DNA of 64,000 bases. It comes from UBA1535 sp964371035. Lineage in GTDB: Bacteria; Bacillota; Clostridia; Tissierellales; Sedimentibacteraceae. The notes under the pieces are model-generated. The model ran no database searches and had not been told where the DNA came from. It saw only the letters and a program-made list of their open reading frames with translations. Where the stretch lies: the NCBI GenBank assembly GCA_964371035.1, contig CAYJLG010000009.1, forward strand, positions 18,357-82,356, read 5' to 3'. Made by a program: the position numbers and the translations under genes. Shown here piece by piece: positions 1 to 8,782 of this stretch; within the stretch, counting starts at the first letter, position 1; each line of letters opens with the position of its first letter.

Positions 1-771
1 AATATCGAAATGGTAGAGATTAGTAGAGGATCTATCTTTTGTTCATGCTTAAAAGTTTCTTTTGCTCAGGCGTTAGCAGAGATGTCCAAACAAAATTTAA
101 AGTATCTTTTTGTTGAAAGCTCTGGTCTTGCTGATCCTTCTAATATCGAAGAAATTTTGGAAGGCGTAGAAGTGCTTGCAGGTGATGTTTATGAGTTTAA
201 GGGCGCAATATGTTTAGTAGATGCTATTCATTTTGAAGAGCAAGTTGCTGATATCGAAACTGTAAATAGACAGTTAAAGCATTGTCATGTTGCGGCTGTT
301 AGCAAGACAGATTTGATTAGTGATAGTGAGTTCGAAACTCTTGAAAAGAAAATCAGAGAGATTAATCCTGTATGCAAGATTGTAAAAAACACTATGGGCG
401 ATTTAGATATGGGTTTTGTAGATGAAGATTTGTTACTGTATCAGTGGGCAGAATCTGAAGACACAACTAATTCTGTAGAAAACAAGCCTAAGACTTTACA
501 GATGAGTTATGACAAATCTGTAGATGAGGAAAAACTAAATCAATTTTTAGATATTATTAAGAAGCAGTGTTATAGAATCAAAGGATTCTTTTTAGTCGGA
601 GCAGAGTGGAAACAGATTGATGTAGTAGGCAATAGAGTAGATTCTAAGCCTTGTGAAGCTAAAGAAAATTCTCAGTTAGTTTTCATTTCAAAGATTGGAC
701 CTGCTGTAATCAAAGAAATTTTTAACACTTGGAAAGAAATCATCGGCGACGAGATGACGCTTAAAAATTAA
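1..771 (+). CDS. G3E-family (CobW/YjiA-like) GTPase, 5'-truncated by window edge
   Basis: This is the C-terminal part of a CobW/UreG/HypB-type G3E GTPase, a family of metallochaperones or metal-cofactor insertion proteins. The reading frame is open from base 1, so the N-terminus with the P-loop lies outside the window. Visible motifs are FCSC near the start, at the place of the family's metal-binding CxCC motif, then ESSGLADP (switch/Walker B region) and SKTD, a version of the NKxD guanine-specificity motif. A CobW C-terminal-like segment follows (roughly residues 160-250). The metal motif reads C-x-C, not C-x-C-C. A small thioredoxin-like gene follows 37 nt downstream on the same strand. The metal substrate cannot be read from the sequence. 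Confidence 0.85.
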   Translation, partial: NIEMVEISRGSIFCSCLKVSFAQALAEMSKQNLKYLFVESSGLADPSNIEEILEGVEVLAGDVYEFKGAICLVDAIHFEEQVADIETVNRQLKHCHVAAVSKTDLISDSEFETLEKKIREINPVCKIVKNTMGDLDMGFVDEDLLLYQWAESEDTTNSVENKPKTLQMSYDKSVDEEKLNQFLDIIKKQCYRIKGFFLVGAEWKQIDVVGNRVDSKPCEAKENSQLVFISKIGPAVIKEIFNTWKEIIGDEMTLKN

Positions 772-808
772 TATATATAGATTTTAATTTTGAGAAAGAG
801 GTAAAAAC

Positions 809-1039
809 ATGGAGATAAAAATTGTTGGGACTGGTTGTGACAAATGTAGCAAGTTGTATGATAATGCGATTCAGGCCGTAAATGAGCTTTCTATTGAGGC
901 TACAGTTACAAAAGTTGAAGATTTGAAAGAAATGCTTATGCTTGGAGTTATGCAAACTCCTGCAATAATGGTAGATGGAAAGTTAAAAGCTGCTGGCCAA
1001 GTTGTTACAGCTGACAAAATCAAATCTTTTTTGAAGTAA
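809..1039 (+). CDS. Thioredoxin-like small redox protein (thioredoxin_3 / redox-active disulfide protein 2 family)
   Basis: A 76-residue protein with the thioredoxin-like fold of the TM0996/redox-active disulfide protein 2 family. It has a CDKC redox motif (CxxC) at residues 11-14, after the first beta strand (IKIVGTG), and a cis-Pro-type TPAIMVDGK segment near residues 50-58. Length fits the family (about 75-80 residues). An AAAGAGG ribosome binding site lies upstream of the ATG. In other genomes such proteins often accompany permeases or metal-handling genes; here the partner is the upstream G3E GTPase, so a link to metal or thiol handling is possible but inferred. A strong terminator follows directly. 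Confidence 0.85.
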   Translation: MEIKIVGTGCDKCSKLYDNAIQAVNELSIEATVTKVEDLKEMLMLGVMQTPAIMVDGKLKAAGQVVTADKIKSFLK

Positions 1040-1052
1040 TTTTCAAATATTT

Positions 1053-1099
1053 AAGGCACTATTGATGTCGCGAATGATCGACATCAATAGTGCCTTTTT
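1053..1099 (+). terminator. Rho-independent terminator
   Basis: A perfect 18-bp stem (1053-1070 with 1079-1096) closes an 8-nt loop and runs into a short T tract. It ends the GTPase/thioredoxin-like unit. Confidence 0.9.
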
Positions 1100-1124
1100 C
1101 ATGAAAATATAATTCTAAATTTTG

Positions 1125-1258
1125 GTTACTACTCACAGTCGATTTCTAGTATAAATAAGGAAAAAATAATAAAATATGGAAGCCTTATGGAGATTGGAGT
1201 ACCAGCGCATAGTTTATTATTTTTTCCTTTGGGTAATATGTTAACTGTGAATAGTAAC
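1125..1258. repeat. MITE-like intergenic repeat, full-length copy R1
   Basis: A 134-bp element bounded by 15-bp imperfect inverted ends (1125-1139 with 1244-1258, one mismatch; consensus gttactattcacagt). Inside is a second perfect 17-bp inverted pair (1157-1173 with 1213-1229), so the transcript could fold into one long nested hairpin. Related copies or pieces occur at 4973, 8682, 32057, 33453 and 58413. It contains no ORF and sits between convergent genes. Confidence 0.75.
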
Positions 1259-1268
1259 AAATTTTGTT

Positions 1269-3107
1269 TTACCTAAGCATTTCCATAGTTTTTTCTTCTT
1301 CGAATTGTTTTGTGTATAGACTAAAGTAATAACCTTTTTCGTTTAACAGTTGCTCATGTGTACCTCTTTCGATTATTTTACCTTCTTTTACGACTAGTAT
1401 AATGTCAGCATTTCTGATCGTCGATAATCTATGAGCGATAATGAACGACGTTCTGTTTTTAAGTATGTGTGTAATAGCCTCTTGTATGAGCTGTTCTGTA
1501 TGTGTGTCTATAGACGATGTAGCTTCGTCTAACACGAAAATAGCAGGGTCTGATATGATTGCTCTTGCAAATGAAAGCAATTGTTTTTCGCCTGTAGAAA
1601 GTCTATCACCGTTTTCGCCTACGTCACTATCTAGTCCTTGATCTAGTTTTTCGATTACTTTGTCTGCTGATACTGCTTTTATAGCTTTTTCTAGTTCTTC
1701 GTCTGTAGCATCTAATTTTCCGTACTTGATGTTTTCTTTTATACTTCCTGAAAAAAGATGTGGACTTTGGAGTACATAGCCAATGTTTGACTGCAACCAT
1801 AACTGGCTTCGTTGCCTATAATCTACGCCATCTATCAATATTTGACCTTTTGTAGGCTCAAAAAACCTACATGCTAAATTTACTAATGTGCTTTTTCCTG
1901 CACCTGTTTCGCCTACTATCGCAATGTTTGTGCCTGCAGGGATTTTTAGTGAAAAATCTTTTAGCACCTCTTCTTCGCCATCAGGATATACGAAAGTAAC
2001 ATCTTTAAACTCTATTTCACCTGATATAGGTTCCCAGTTTTCTTTTCTAGGAGTGATGCTATCACCGTATTTTTCTATGACTTCAGGTGAATCTGTGATT
2101 AATTGTTCTGTTTCTAATACGTCGCTTACTCTTTCTATGTTTGCTTGCATCGAGATTATATCGACTATTATTCTTGCCATCTGCTGGATTGGTTCAAAAA
2201 TACCTATCGAATAAGCTAAAAATGCACTCAAATCTCCAACTTTGAAAGTGCCATCTAATGCATAGTTTCCGCCTCTTGCTATTACTATTGCTGTCGCTAA
2301 CGAACCTGCAAAAACTATTATCGGTATATAAATGGCATTTAATCTAGTCATCCTCAAGTTTGTCGCATACATTTTATCTGTAGTTTTCGAAAATCCACCA
2401 AAGTTTTTTTCTTCGATAACTAGTGTTTTACTTGTTTTTGCACCTGTGATACATTCGTTCAATTCACCCGTCATTACCGAATTTATCTTTCTGATCTTAC
2501 GATTAGCTTTTAAAAGTTTTGCCTGAAAATATACTGTGGCAAGAGCCATAAATGGAATAGTGATTGCTACTAATAGTGCTAGTTTGTAATTAAGTATAAA
2601 CATTGTTACAAAAACGCCTGCAACATATGTAAATGCCCAAAATAAATCTACTAAACCCCACGCTATAGTTTCACTAATTCTATTAGTGTCACTTAGGACT
2701 CTAGACATCATGTATCCTACAGGAGTAGTGTTGTAATATGATAATGACAAACTTTGAAATTTTGTAAATACTGCTTCTCTTAGATCGTATCCTAGTTTCA
2801 TTTCGATGCGCATTGATAGTTTAGTAAATCCAAATACACTTATTGATTGTATCGCTATAGCTAACAAATATAAAGCAGCAAACGCTGGGATTTGCTCTGG
2901 TGCGTTTTGTGCTATTATTTCATCTACTATATATCTTTGAAATAATGGAAATGCAATATCTGTACATGCCATAATAATCATTACAGTGACGCAAATTATC
3001 AAAAGTTTTTTATATTTGGAGATAAATGGCCAAAGTTTTTTCCAGACAGAAATGTCGAAGGAACGTTTCTTATCTTCTTCTTGTTCTTCTTCTTCGTAAA
3101 AAGACAT
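1269..3107 (-). CDS. ABC exporter half-transporter, catalytic-Glu subunit (BmrD/YheH-like)
   Basis: A 612-residue half-transporter: an N-terminal six-helix membrane domain (about 30-320) and a C-terminal ATPase domain (about 370-600). Walker A is GETGAGKST (about 398-406), the signature is LSTGEKQ instead of LSGGQ (about 502), and Walker B is VLDEATS (about 526) with the normal catalytic glutamate. A non-canonical signature paired with an intact glutamate is the pattern of one half of heterodimeric exporters such as BmrCD, LmrCD and TM287/288. It is translationally coupled to the upstream half-transporter: that gene's stop and this ATG overlap by 1 nt (TAATG), with a GGAGGTG site. Likely a multidrug or lipid exporter; the substrate is unknown. 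Confidence 0.9.
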   Translation of the reverse strand: MSFYEEEEQEEDKKRSFDISVWKKLWPFISKYKKLLIICVTVMIIMACTDIAFPLFQRYIVDEIIAQNAPEQIPAFAALYLLAIAIQSISVFGFTKLSMRIEMKLGYDLREAVFTKFQSLSLSYYNTTPVGYMMSRVLSDTNRISETIAWGLVDLFWAFTYVAGVFVTMFILNYKLALLVAITIPFMALATVYFQAKLLKANRKIRKINSVMTGELNECITGAKTSKTLVIEEKNFGGFSKTTDKMYATNLRMTRLNAIYIPIIVFAGSLATAIVIARGGNYALDGTFKVGDLSAFLAYSIGIFEPIQQMARIIVDIISMQANIERVSDVLETEQLITDSPEVIEKYGDSITPRKENWEPISGEIEFKDVTFVYPDGEEEVLKDFSLKIPAGTNIAIVGETGAGKSTLVNLACRFFEPTKGQILIDGVDYRQRSQLWLQSNIGYVLQSPHLFSGSIKENIKYGKLDATDEELEKAIKAVSADKVIEKLDQGLDSDVGENGDRLSTGEKQLLSFARAIISDPAIFVLDEATSSIDTHTEQLIQEAITHILKNRTSFIIAHRLSTIRNADIILVVKEGKIIERGTHEQLLNEKGYYFSLYTKQFEEEKTMEMLR

Positions 3108-4930
3108 TATTTCACCTCCAGTGCTTTGATATCTGTCAAATTCATTTGAACATTGAAGATATCTTTATATATGCCGTCTCGTTCAATTAGTTCTTTGTGT
3201 GTACCTATATCTACAATTTTTCCCTTGTCTAGTACCATGATCTTGTTTGCCTGCATAAGAGTAGTAATCCTATGAGAAATGATAATAGTGGTAGCAGATG
3301 TTCTATTGTTTTTTAGAGCGCTTCTGATTTTTAAATCTGTCTCTGAATCAACTGCTGACAAAGAATCATCAAAGACCATGACAGGAGTATTTTGCATAAG
3401 CATCCTAGATATGGCTACTCTTTGTTTTTGTCCGCCTGAAAGAGTAACTCCTCTTTCTCCGACTATAGTGTCATAACCTTTTAGAAAGTTTTCTATTGAT
3501 TCGTCTACACATGCTGTAGAAGTAGCTCTCTTAATTTCTTCCATGTCGAGTGTTTCTTTAGTGATCGCAACATTTTCTTTTATTGTTTTTGAATAAAGAA
3601 AAGGTTCTTGTAGCACCATACCTATATTTTTTCGTAGATGGCTTAGTTTTATATCTTTTATATTTGTTCCACCTATTTTGATAGCACCACAGCCGTCCTC
3701 TAACTCGTAGAGTCTGTTTAACAAGTGCATGATTGTAGTTTTTCCCGAACCTGTACCGCCCAAAATTGCAAATGTCTCACCACCGTTTATCGTAAATGAT
3801 AGATTTTCAACTACAGGTTGATTATTTTCGTATCTAAAAGTTACATTGTCAAATACTATATCTTTAGATATGAAGTCAGGAGAGAGAGCATTTTCATCGT
3901 CTTTTTCTTCTTCTTCATTTAGTATTTCAGATATTCTTTCGAGTGATACTTTTGCTTTGCCGAGTTCTGAGAGTACTCTACCAAACGCTCTTATTGGCCA
4001 GACTAACATAGAGTTGTAAGACACAAATGCTAAGAATTCTCCCAATGTGATAGCTCCTGACATGGTTTCTAATGCGCCAAACACTATGATTGTAAGGATC
4101 TGAAGTCCTGAAAACACATCTCCTACTGCCCAATAACATGATAACTGATGGCCTAGTTTTAGCCACATGTTTGCATATGTTTTGTTTTTATCAGCAAATT
4201 TATCTAGTTCGTATTTTACTCTACCAAATGCTCTAACGACTCTTACGCCTGTCAAATTTTCTTGTGCGACAGAGTACATTTCGCCGTCTGCCTCATCTGC
4301 ATCTTTGAATTTTTTAGAGATTAGTCCATAAAAAATCGTAGTGTAAATCATTATGATAGGAATAAATGCAAGTGCTATAAGTGAAAGTTTTACGTTCATA
4401 GAGAACATTAGTGCTAGTGAAATGATCAGAAGCATAACTATCCTAAAAAGTTCTGATAGTTGTACTGAAACAAATCTTCTTAACAAGTCTACGTCTGCTG
4501 TAACTCTTTGTATAGTATCACCTGTTTGGTTGTTTGTATGCCATTTGTAAGGCAATTTTTGTACATGTTTGTAAGTATGATTTCTTAAATTTCTTACTAG
4601 GCCTTCTGAACCTTTTGCGATATTAACTTTGCTTATGTAATCACAAATACAAATTATAATTGCAAAAAACACTACAGAACAGGCAGGAATCCAAAGATTG
4701 TCTCTGATTACTTCGACACCGCCTATTGCGTTAATCAAATTGATAAATATAAGTGGTAGATCTATAGGGCCGTTTGAAAGCACTGAATCTACTGTAAATT
4801 TTATTACTTGTGGAGTTGCGAAATTGACTATAACTCTCGTAATGATAGCTATTGCTGCTATTACGAAAAATTTAATCAATCCCTCCATATGTGGTTTCAA
4901 AACTCTGAAACCTGTTTCTTTTTTTCTCAA
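3107..4930 (-). CDS. ABC exporter half-transporter, degenerate-site subunit (BmrC/YheI-like)
   Basis: A 607-residue half-transporter with a six-helix membrane domain followed by an ATPase domain. Walker A is GGTGSGKTT (about 387-395), the signature is the canonical LSGGQKQR (about 497), but Walker B reads VFDDSLSAVD (about 518), with Asp where the catalytic Glu belongs. With the partner's altered signature this gives one functional and one degenerate ATP site, as known for BmrCD-type heterodimers. I chose the TTG start because GAGGTG lies 6 nt upstream; a GTG three codons earlier overlaps that ribosome binding site. It is the first gene of the two-gene exporter operon. Confidence 0.9.
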   Translation of the reverse strand: MRKKETGFRVLKPHMEGLIKFFVIAAIAIITRVIVNFATPQVIKFTVDSVLSNGPIDLPLIFINLINAIGGVEVIRDNLWIPACSVVFFAIIICICDYISKVNIAKGSEGLVRNLRNHTYKHVQKLPYKWHTNNQTGDTIQRVTADVDLLRRFVSVQLSELFRIVMLLIISLALMFSMNVKLSLIALAFIPIIMIYTTIFYGLISKKFKDADEADGEMYSVAQENLTGVRVVRAFGRVKYELDKFADKNKTYANMWLKLGHQLSCYWAVGDVFSGLQILTIIVFGALETMSGAITLGEFLAFVSYNSMLVWPIRAFGRVLSELGKAKVSLERISEILNEEEEKDDENALSPDFISKDIVFDNVTFRYENNQPVVENLSFTINGGETFAILGGTGSGKTTIMHLLNRLYELEDGCGAIKIGGTNIKDIKLSHLRKNIGMVLQEPFLYSKTIKENVAITKETLDMEEIKRATSTACVDESIENFLKGYDTIVGERGVTLSGGQKQRVAISRMLMQNTPVMVFDDSLSAVDSETDLKIRSALKNNRTSATTIIISHRITTLMQANKIMVLDKGKIVDIGTHKELIERDGIYKDIFNVQMNLTDIKALEVK

Positions 4931-4972
4931 AATTGTCACCTCGTTTATTAGAATTCAAGTGTGAATTAATGG

Positions 4973-5015
4973 TTATTATTTTTTTCGTTAAAATTTCATT
5001 TAACTGTGAATAGTC
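4973..5015. repeat. MITE-like repeat fragment R4
   Basis: A partial copy of the dispersed repeat. It has the ttattattttttt core followed by cgttaaaat (a variant shared with the copy at 58413) and ends in the terminal motif aactgtgaatagt. It lies between the exporter operon and the DUF368 gene. Confidence 0.5.
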
Positions 5016-5045
5016 TAGTTAATAGATAACTTTATTTTGCAAAAA

Positions 5046-5891
5046 CTATCCAAGTTTATATGATAATGCATATCCTGCTACGAGGGGTATTGCTGATAAA
5101 AATATGGTTATCATAGAGATGTTGGTTTCTGTACCTGCTGTGACTAAAAAAGGCAAGCAGATAACAGATGAAAACATAAACCCTAATATACCTATTAGCG
5201 CTTTTTCTCTGTGTGATTTGAATAGATATTCGATAAATCTCGACATTGCGACTAATCCTATCACTAGACCTATGGCATAGGCAAAAATTATCAGCATATC
5301 AGAAGTAGTGCCATCAGGTCTACCTATTGATGATAATGAACCTATGATTGTGTCATATAGTCCTAATAGCATTAATAAAAGCGAACCACTTATGCCAGGC
5401 AGTATCATAGTGCCTGCGACGATAATACCTGCAAAAAGGATCATTATATAAGTGCCAAAGTTTATTGAGTTTAGTGTTGAAGAACTTGAAAATCCAAATA
5501 TGTCAAGCAAAGACATTACTAAAACTAAGATAAATGAAAGTTTGAAAATAGCCAAGTGCTTGATAGTAAATTTTGGCGATTTCACTTCTTTGTAGTCTTT
5601 AATTATCATTGGAATTCCGCCTGCTACAAGTCCAGTGAAAAACATGGCTGTAGGTAGAGCATAGTTTGTGAGCAAATTGCTGATTATATTGCTCATCGTA
5701 AGAAATGACAATAGTAGTCCAAGCAACAGAGGCAGCAAAAATGCTATATTTTCTCTAAAATCTCTTTTTATATGTGCGAGTGCATTAATAAATTTATCGT
5801 AAATGCCTAAGGAAAGTGCTATAGTACCCCCACTTAGTCCAGGGATCAAGTTTGCGATACCCATTATGTATCCTTTTATAATTAATTTCAT
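5046..5891 (-). CDS. DUF368 membrane protein, probable polyprenyl-phosphate translocase (PopT-like)
   Basis: A 281-residue polytopic membrane protein of the DUF368 family, members of which (PopT) recycle undecaprenyl phosphate across the cytoplasmic membrane. Two copies of the family hallmark are visible: LIPGLSGGT near the N-terminus and ILPGISGS in the second half (about residue 160), consistent with an internally repeated fold with re-entrant loops. The start is the ATG at 5891, where GAAAGAGG lies 5 nt upstream and the protein begins MKLIIKGYIMGIANL as in relatives. A longer frame to 5948 is open but runs into a repeat hairpin and has no ribosome binding site. The function fits the cell-envelope genes at 26-33 kb. 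Confidence 0.85.
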   Translation of the reverse strand: MKLIIKGYIMGIANLIPGLSGGTIALSLGIYDKFINALAHIKRDFRENIAFLLPLLLGLLLSFLTMSNIISNLLTNYALPTAMFFTGLVAGGIPMIIKDYKEVKSPKFTIKHLAIFKLSFILVLVMSLLDIFGFSSSSTLNSINFGTYIMILFAGIIVAGTMILPGISGSLLLMLLGLYDTIIGSLSSIGRPDGTTSDMLIIFAYAIGLVIGLVAMSRFIEYLFKSHREKALIGILGFMFSSVICLPFLVTAGTETNISMITIFLSAIPLVAGYALSYKLG

Positions 5892-5968
5892 GTTTACCTC
5901 TTTCAATGTAGAGTCTTGAGCGTTCCGTTGTTTTTCATGTTCTAACATATGTACAATTTTTGATGTAG

Positions 5969-5988
5969 GGACTGGTCTTGACCGTTCC
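5969..5988. repeat. REP-like hairpin, copy 1
   Basis: A short imperfect hairpin preceded by gtag and followed by g, of the form gtaGGACTGGT-cttg-ACCGTTCCg. It belongs to the same family as those at 7508, 21805 and 21869 and lies between the cardiolipin synthase and DUF368 genes. Confidence 0.5.
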
Positions 5989-6011
5989 GTAAGTTTGCCG
6001 TTCTTTTTCTG

Positions 6012-7466
6012 TTAGAGTAAAGGCGAAAGTAGCCTAGAAATAGACTCTTTCAATCTTATTCTGATTCCTCGTTGTAGATAAAGTTCATGCGTGAGTTCTA
6101 ATGAAAGTTTTAAATCTTCTTCGAATGCGTCACACAGTTTTTTTCCTACTACAGTGTCATATACGATGGCATTTACTTCAAAGTTTAGTTTGAAGCTTCT
6201 TACATCAAAATTAGCAGTGCCGACCGAAGACACGACACCGTCTACAACCATTGTTTTGGCATGCAAAAATCCGTTTTCATAAGTATAAATTCTAACTCCG
6301 TATTTGAGTAATTCGCCTGCATAGTGATATGTAGCCCAATATACAAACATATGATCAGGTTTGTTTGGAATCATTATACTTATCTCAACACCTGATAGTG
6401 CTGCGATTTTTAACGCATCGAGTACGCTTGCATCAGGAATAAAATATGGAGTTTGTATTATGATATTGTGTTGAGCAGAGTTAATCATTTTAACATAATT
6501 TTGTTTGATTACTTCATCTCTCTCGTCCGGTCCACTTGAAATTATCTGTATGCCTGTGTTTCCTTGACATTCAGGGCAATCATCAAATGGGAAATATCTA
6601 GCGCTATAGTTTAAATCTTCTTTTGAAGCGTTTCCCCAATCCAAGAAAAACCTCTTTTGAAGTGCAGCAGCAGCCGAGCCTACAACTTTTAGATGAGTAT
6701 CACGCCAGTATCCAAATTTTTTGTTTAGTCCTCTGTATTCATCTCCAATATTAAATCCACCGATAAATCCTGTCTTTCCATCTATTACGACAATTTTTCG
6801 ATGGTTTCTATAGTTTACTTTGAAGTTGATAAGTGGAATTATACTGGAAAAAAAGCTTTCTGTTTTGACTCCTGCCTCTGTCAACTGCTGAACTATTTTT
6901 TTAGAAAGTTTTCTACTTCCTATTGAATCAAACAAAAACCTTACTTCTATTCCTTCTTTTGCTTTTTTCATGAGCGCATCCATAAGCATTTTGCCTGTGG
7001 AATCGTTGTTTACAATGTAATACAGGACATGTATGCTGTCAGTTGCTGCTTCTATCGCTTCTATAAGTGACTTAATTTTTTCGTTTCCATCTAACAAGAC
7101 TTCTACTGTATTGTCTTGTGTAAAGAGTGACTGGTTTTTATATAAGTTCATTTTCAATATATCTTTGTATTCTTCTATGTTTGCATCATTAAAAACCAAT
7201 TCGTCGTTTTCAAATTTTTCTTGCTGTTTACTCAGCAAATCCCCAAAACTTCTTTTTGCCTTTATTTTCATAGTAAATATGGTTTTTCTGCTGAAATTTT
7301 GTGATAGTAGTAAGTAAAAGAAAAATCCAAATCCTGGAAATATCAACAACACCAAAATCCAAGACAAAGTAGCTGAAGGATCTTTTCTCTCCAAAAATAT
7401 GATGGCAAACATCAATAAAATATTTAGCAAATAGGAAATTGTAATAGTTTCAAAATAAATAGACAT
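6012..7466 (-). CDS. cls: Cardiolipin synthase (phospholipase D superfamily)
   Basis: A 484-residue membrane-anchored phospholipase D-family enzyme that condenses two phosphatidylglycerols to cardiolipin. The N-terminus has two hydrophobic helices with FLERKDPSATLSWILVL between them, typical of Firmicute Cls. Two HKD motifs are present: HRKIVVIDG in the first half and HAKTMVVDG in the second. Length fits Bacillus-type Cls (about 480-510). The start is the ATG at 7466 with AGAGGTGATC just upstream. The open frame continues to 7535, but that extension is encoded by a REP-like hairpin and is not plausible protein. Confidence 0.93.
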   Translation of the reverse strand: MSIYFETITISYLLNILLMFAIIFLERKDPSATLSWILVLLIFPGFGFFFYLLLSQNFSRKTIFTMKIKAKRSFGDLLSKQQEKFENDELVFNDANIEEYKDILKMNLYKNQSLFTQDNTVEVLLDGNEKIKSLIEAIEAATDSIHVLYYIVNNDSTGKMLMDALMKKAKEGIEVRFLFDSIGSRKLSKKIVQQLTEAGVKTESFFSSIIPLINFKVNYRNHRKIVVIDGKTGFIGGFNIGDEYRGLNKKFGYWRDTHLKVVGSAAAALQKRFFLDWGNASKEDLNYSARYFPFDDCPECQGNTGIQIISSGPDERDEVIKQNYVKMINSAQHNIIIQTPYFIPDASVLDALKIAALSGVEISIMIPNKPDHMFVYWATYHYAGELLKYGVRIYTYENGFLHAKTMVVDGVVSSVGTANFDVRSFKLNFEVNAIVYDTVVGKKLCDAFEEDLKLSLELTHELYLQRGIRIRLKESISRLLSPLL

Positions 7467-7507
7467 ATGATCACCTCTTTTATGCGTGTTGTGCGCGTGT
7501 ATCGTAG

Positions 7508-7527
7508 GGACGGGGTTCTCACCGTCC
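7508..7527. repeat. REP-like hairpin, copy 2
   Basis: The sequence tcgtagGGACGGggttctcaCCGTCCg forms a 6-bp stem. The tcgtaggg lead and ggggttct loop recur at 21805 and 21869. It lies upstream of the cardiolipin synthase start. Confidence 0.55.
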
Positions 7528-7657
7528 GATTCCAAACATTGTAGGTCCGAAATGAATAAAGGAGACGTGCTTTTATGCTTTCTCCAAAAAGAAGGTTAAA
7601 CCCTAATTTTTGAGGTCACACGCAAGAGCGTCCCCACTTTTTTATTTTAGTATATTT

Positions 7658-8572
7658 TTAATCTTTTTTAGTAAGATCTGCAAGTAACAGTGCTACTTTT
7701 TCATCCATTTCTTCGTTATTAAACTGGCAAGTACCGACAGCCATGTGACCGCCACCGCCATATTTAAGCATCAATTTACCCACGTCGATAGTAGATGTTC
7801 TGTTGAGTACAGAGTATCCAACTGCACAGCTACAGCCTTGTCCGCCACGTCCACTTACTATCCAACAAGATATATTTTGATGTGTATAAATACTATATAT
7901 CAAAAATCTATTTCCAGAATAAATTGGGTCTACACCTCTTAAATCGCTAATGATTACATCACCATCTGTGTGAGTATACTTTGATATCATTTCCATGAAT
8001 TTTTCATTTTGATCCCAGTATATATCTACTCTTTCTTTTACATCAGGCAATGCTAAGATTTCATCTATGCTCATTTCCATACATGCATCTATCAACATTT
8101 CCATTAATGCATAGTTAGAGATAGTAAATTCTCTCCATCTGCCTAGGCCTGTACGTGGATCCATCAAAAATCCAAGTAAAATCCAGTCTTTAGGGTTTTG
8201 AATTTCATCAATAGTCAGATCAGCTGAATCTACTTTATCTACAGCGATCATCATTTCTTCAAATCCAGGGAATTTTTCAGCTCCGCCGTAGTAATCATAT
8301 ATTATTCTACAGCAAGAAGGAGCAAGTCTGCTCTCGCCTTCGTAATCTTCTTTTAAGTTTACTCTGTCGTGCTCACTTGAATGGTGGTCAAACCATAATC
8401 CACAACCTGGTACGTATGGAACGTTTGCAAGACAATCGTTAGGGCCTATTTCCACAAGTCCATCTTGTAAATCTTTTGGGTGCGCAAATTTGTAACTATC
8501 TATAATTCCTGCTTTTTTCAATAATGCGGCGCAGGCCAATCCGTCAAAGTCAGAACGAGTGACTAATCTCAT
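7658..8572 (-). CDS. DHH-family phosphoesterase (exopolyphosphatase-related)
   Basis: A 304-residue protein of the DHH/DHHA1 superfamily (RecJ, NrnA and exopolyphosphatase-related enzymes), which hydrolyse phosphodiester or phosphoanhydride bonds with Mn2+. Seen are SDFDGLACA at residues 7-15 (motif I), FDHHSSEH near 62 (the DHH motif) and KYGGGGHMAVGTC near the C-terminus (the DHHA1 GGGH substrate loop). The substrate could be polyphosphate, oligoribonucleotide or a cyclic-dinucleotide product; sequence alone does not decide. A GGAGG site precedes the ATG. It is separated from the V-ATPase operon by a terminator and a repeat, so is probably its own unit. Confidence 0.85.
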   Translation of the reverse strand: MRLVTRSDFDGLACAALLKKAGIIDSYKFAHPKDLQDGLVEIGPNDCLANVPYVPGCGLWFDHHSSEHDRVNLKEDYEGESRLAPSCCRIIYDYYGGAEKFPGFEEMMIAVDKVDSADLTIDEIQNPKDWILLGFLMDPRTGLGRWREFTISNYALMEMLIDACMEMSIDEILALPDVKERVDIYWDQNEKFMEMISKYTHTDGDVIISDLRGVDPIYSGNRFLIYSIYTHQNISCWIVSGRGGQGCSCAVGYSVLNRTSTIDVGKLMLKYGGGGHMAVGTCQFNNEEMDEKVALLLADLTKKD

Positions 8573-8634
8573 CTCAAATACCTCCAGTAATCGTATGTGA
8601 ATTAATATCCTTAATTATATCATATTGCAATAAA

Positions 8635-8672
8635 AAAAAAAAGAAAAAATTATTGAAATTTTTTCTTTTTTT
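8635..8672 (-). terminator. Probable terminator of the V-type ATPase operon
   Basis: An A/T-only hairpin, AAAAAAAGAAAAAATT paired with AAATTTTTTCTTTTTTT across a 4-5 nt loop, followed by a long T run when read on the minus strand. It lies downstream of the D subunit gene, beyond repeat copy R2. Confidence 0.55.
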
Positions 8673-8681
8673 AACTAAATA

Positions 8682-8775
8682 GTTATTATTCACAGTCGAT
8701 TTCCCAATTGGAGTACCAGCGACATAATTTATTATTTTTTCCTTTGGGGTACATATGTTAACTGTGAATAGTATC
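8682..8775. repeat. MITE-like intergenic repeat, copy R2 (internally deleted)
   Basis: A 94-bp copy with both terminal motifs (gttattattcacagt at 8682-8696, actgtgaatagtatc at 8761-8775). The interior ccaattggagtaccagcgacataatttattattttttccttt matches the right half of R1, and the left internal arm of R1 is missing. It sits immediately after the V-ATPase D gene. Confidence 0.7.
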
Positions 8776-8782
8776 GACTAGG

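Noticed and set aside
1100..1268. Riboswitch or CRISPR-like interpretation of the repeats near 1.1-1.3 kb
   Set aside because: No regular spacer structure and no known aptamer motif; the inverted ends and dispersed copies fit a MITE-like repeat.
5892..5948. N-terminal extension of the DUF368 protein
   Set aside because: The extension has no ribosome binding site, is unlike the family N-terminus and approaches a repeat hairpin; the internal ATG has a good site.
7467..7535. N-terminal extension of cardiolipin synthase
   Set aside because: Encoded across a REP-like hairpin, with the true ATG supported by AGAGGTG.
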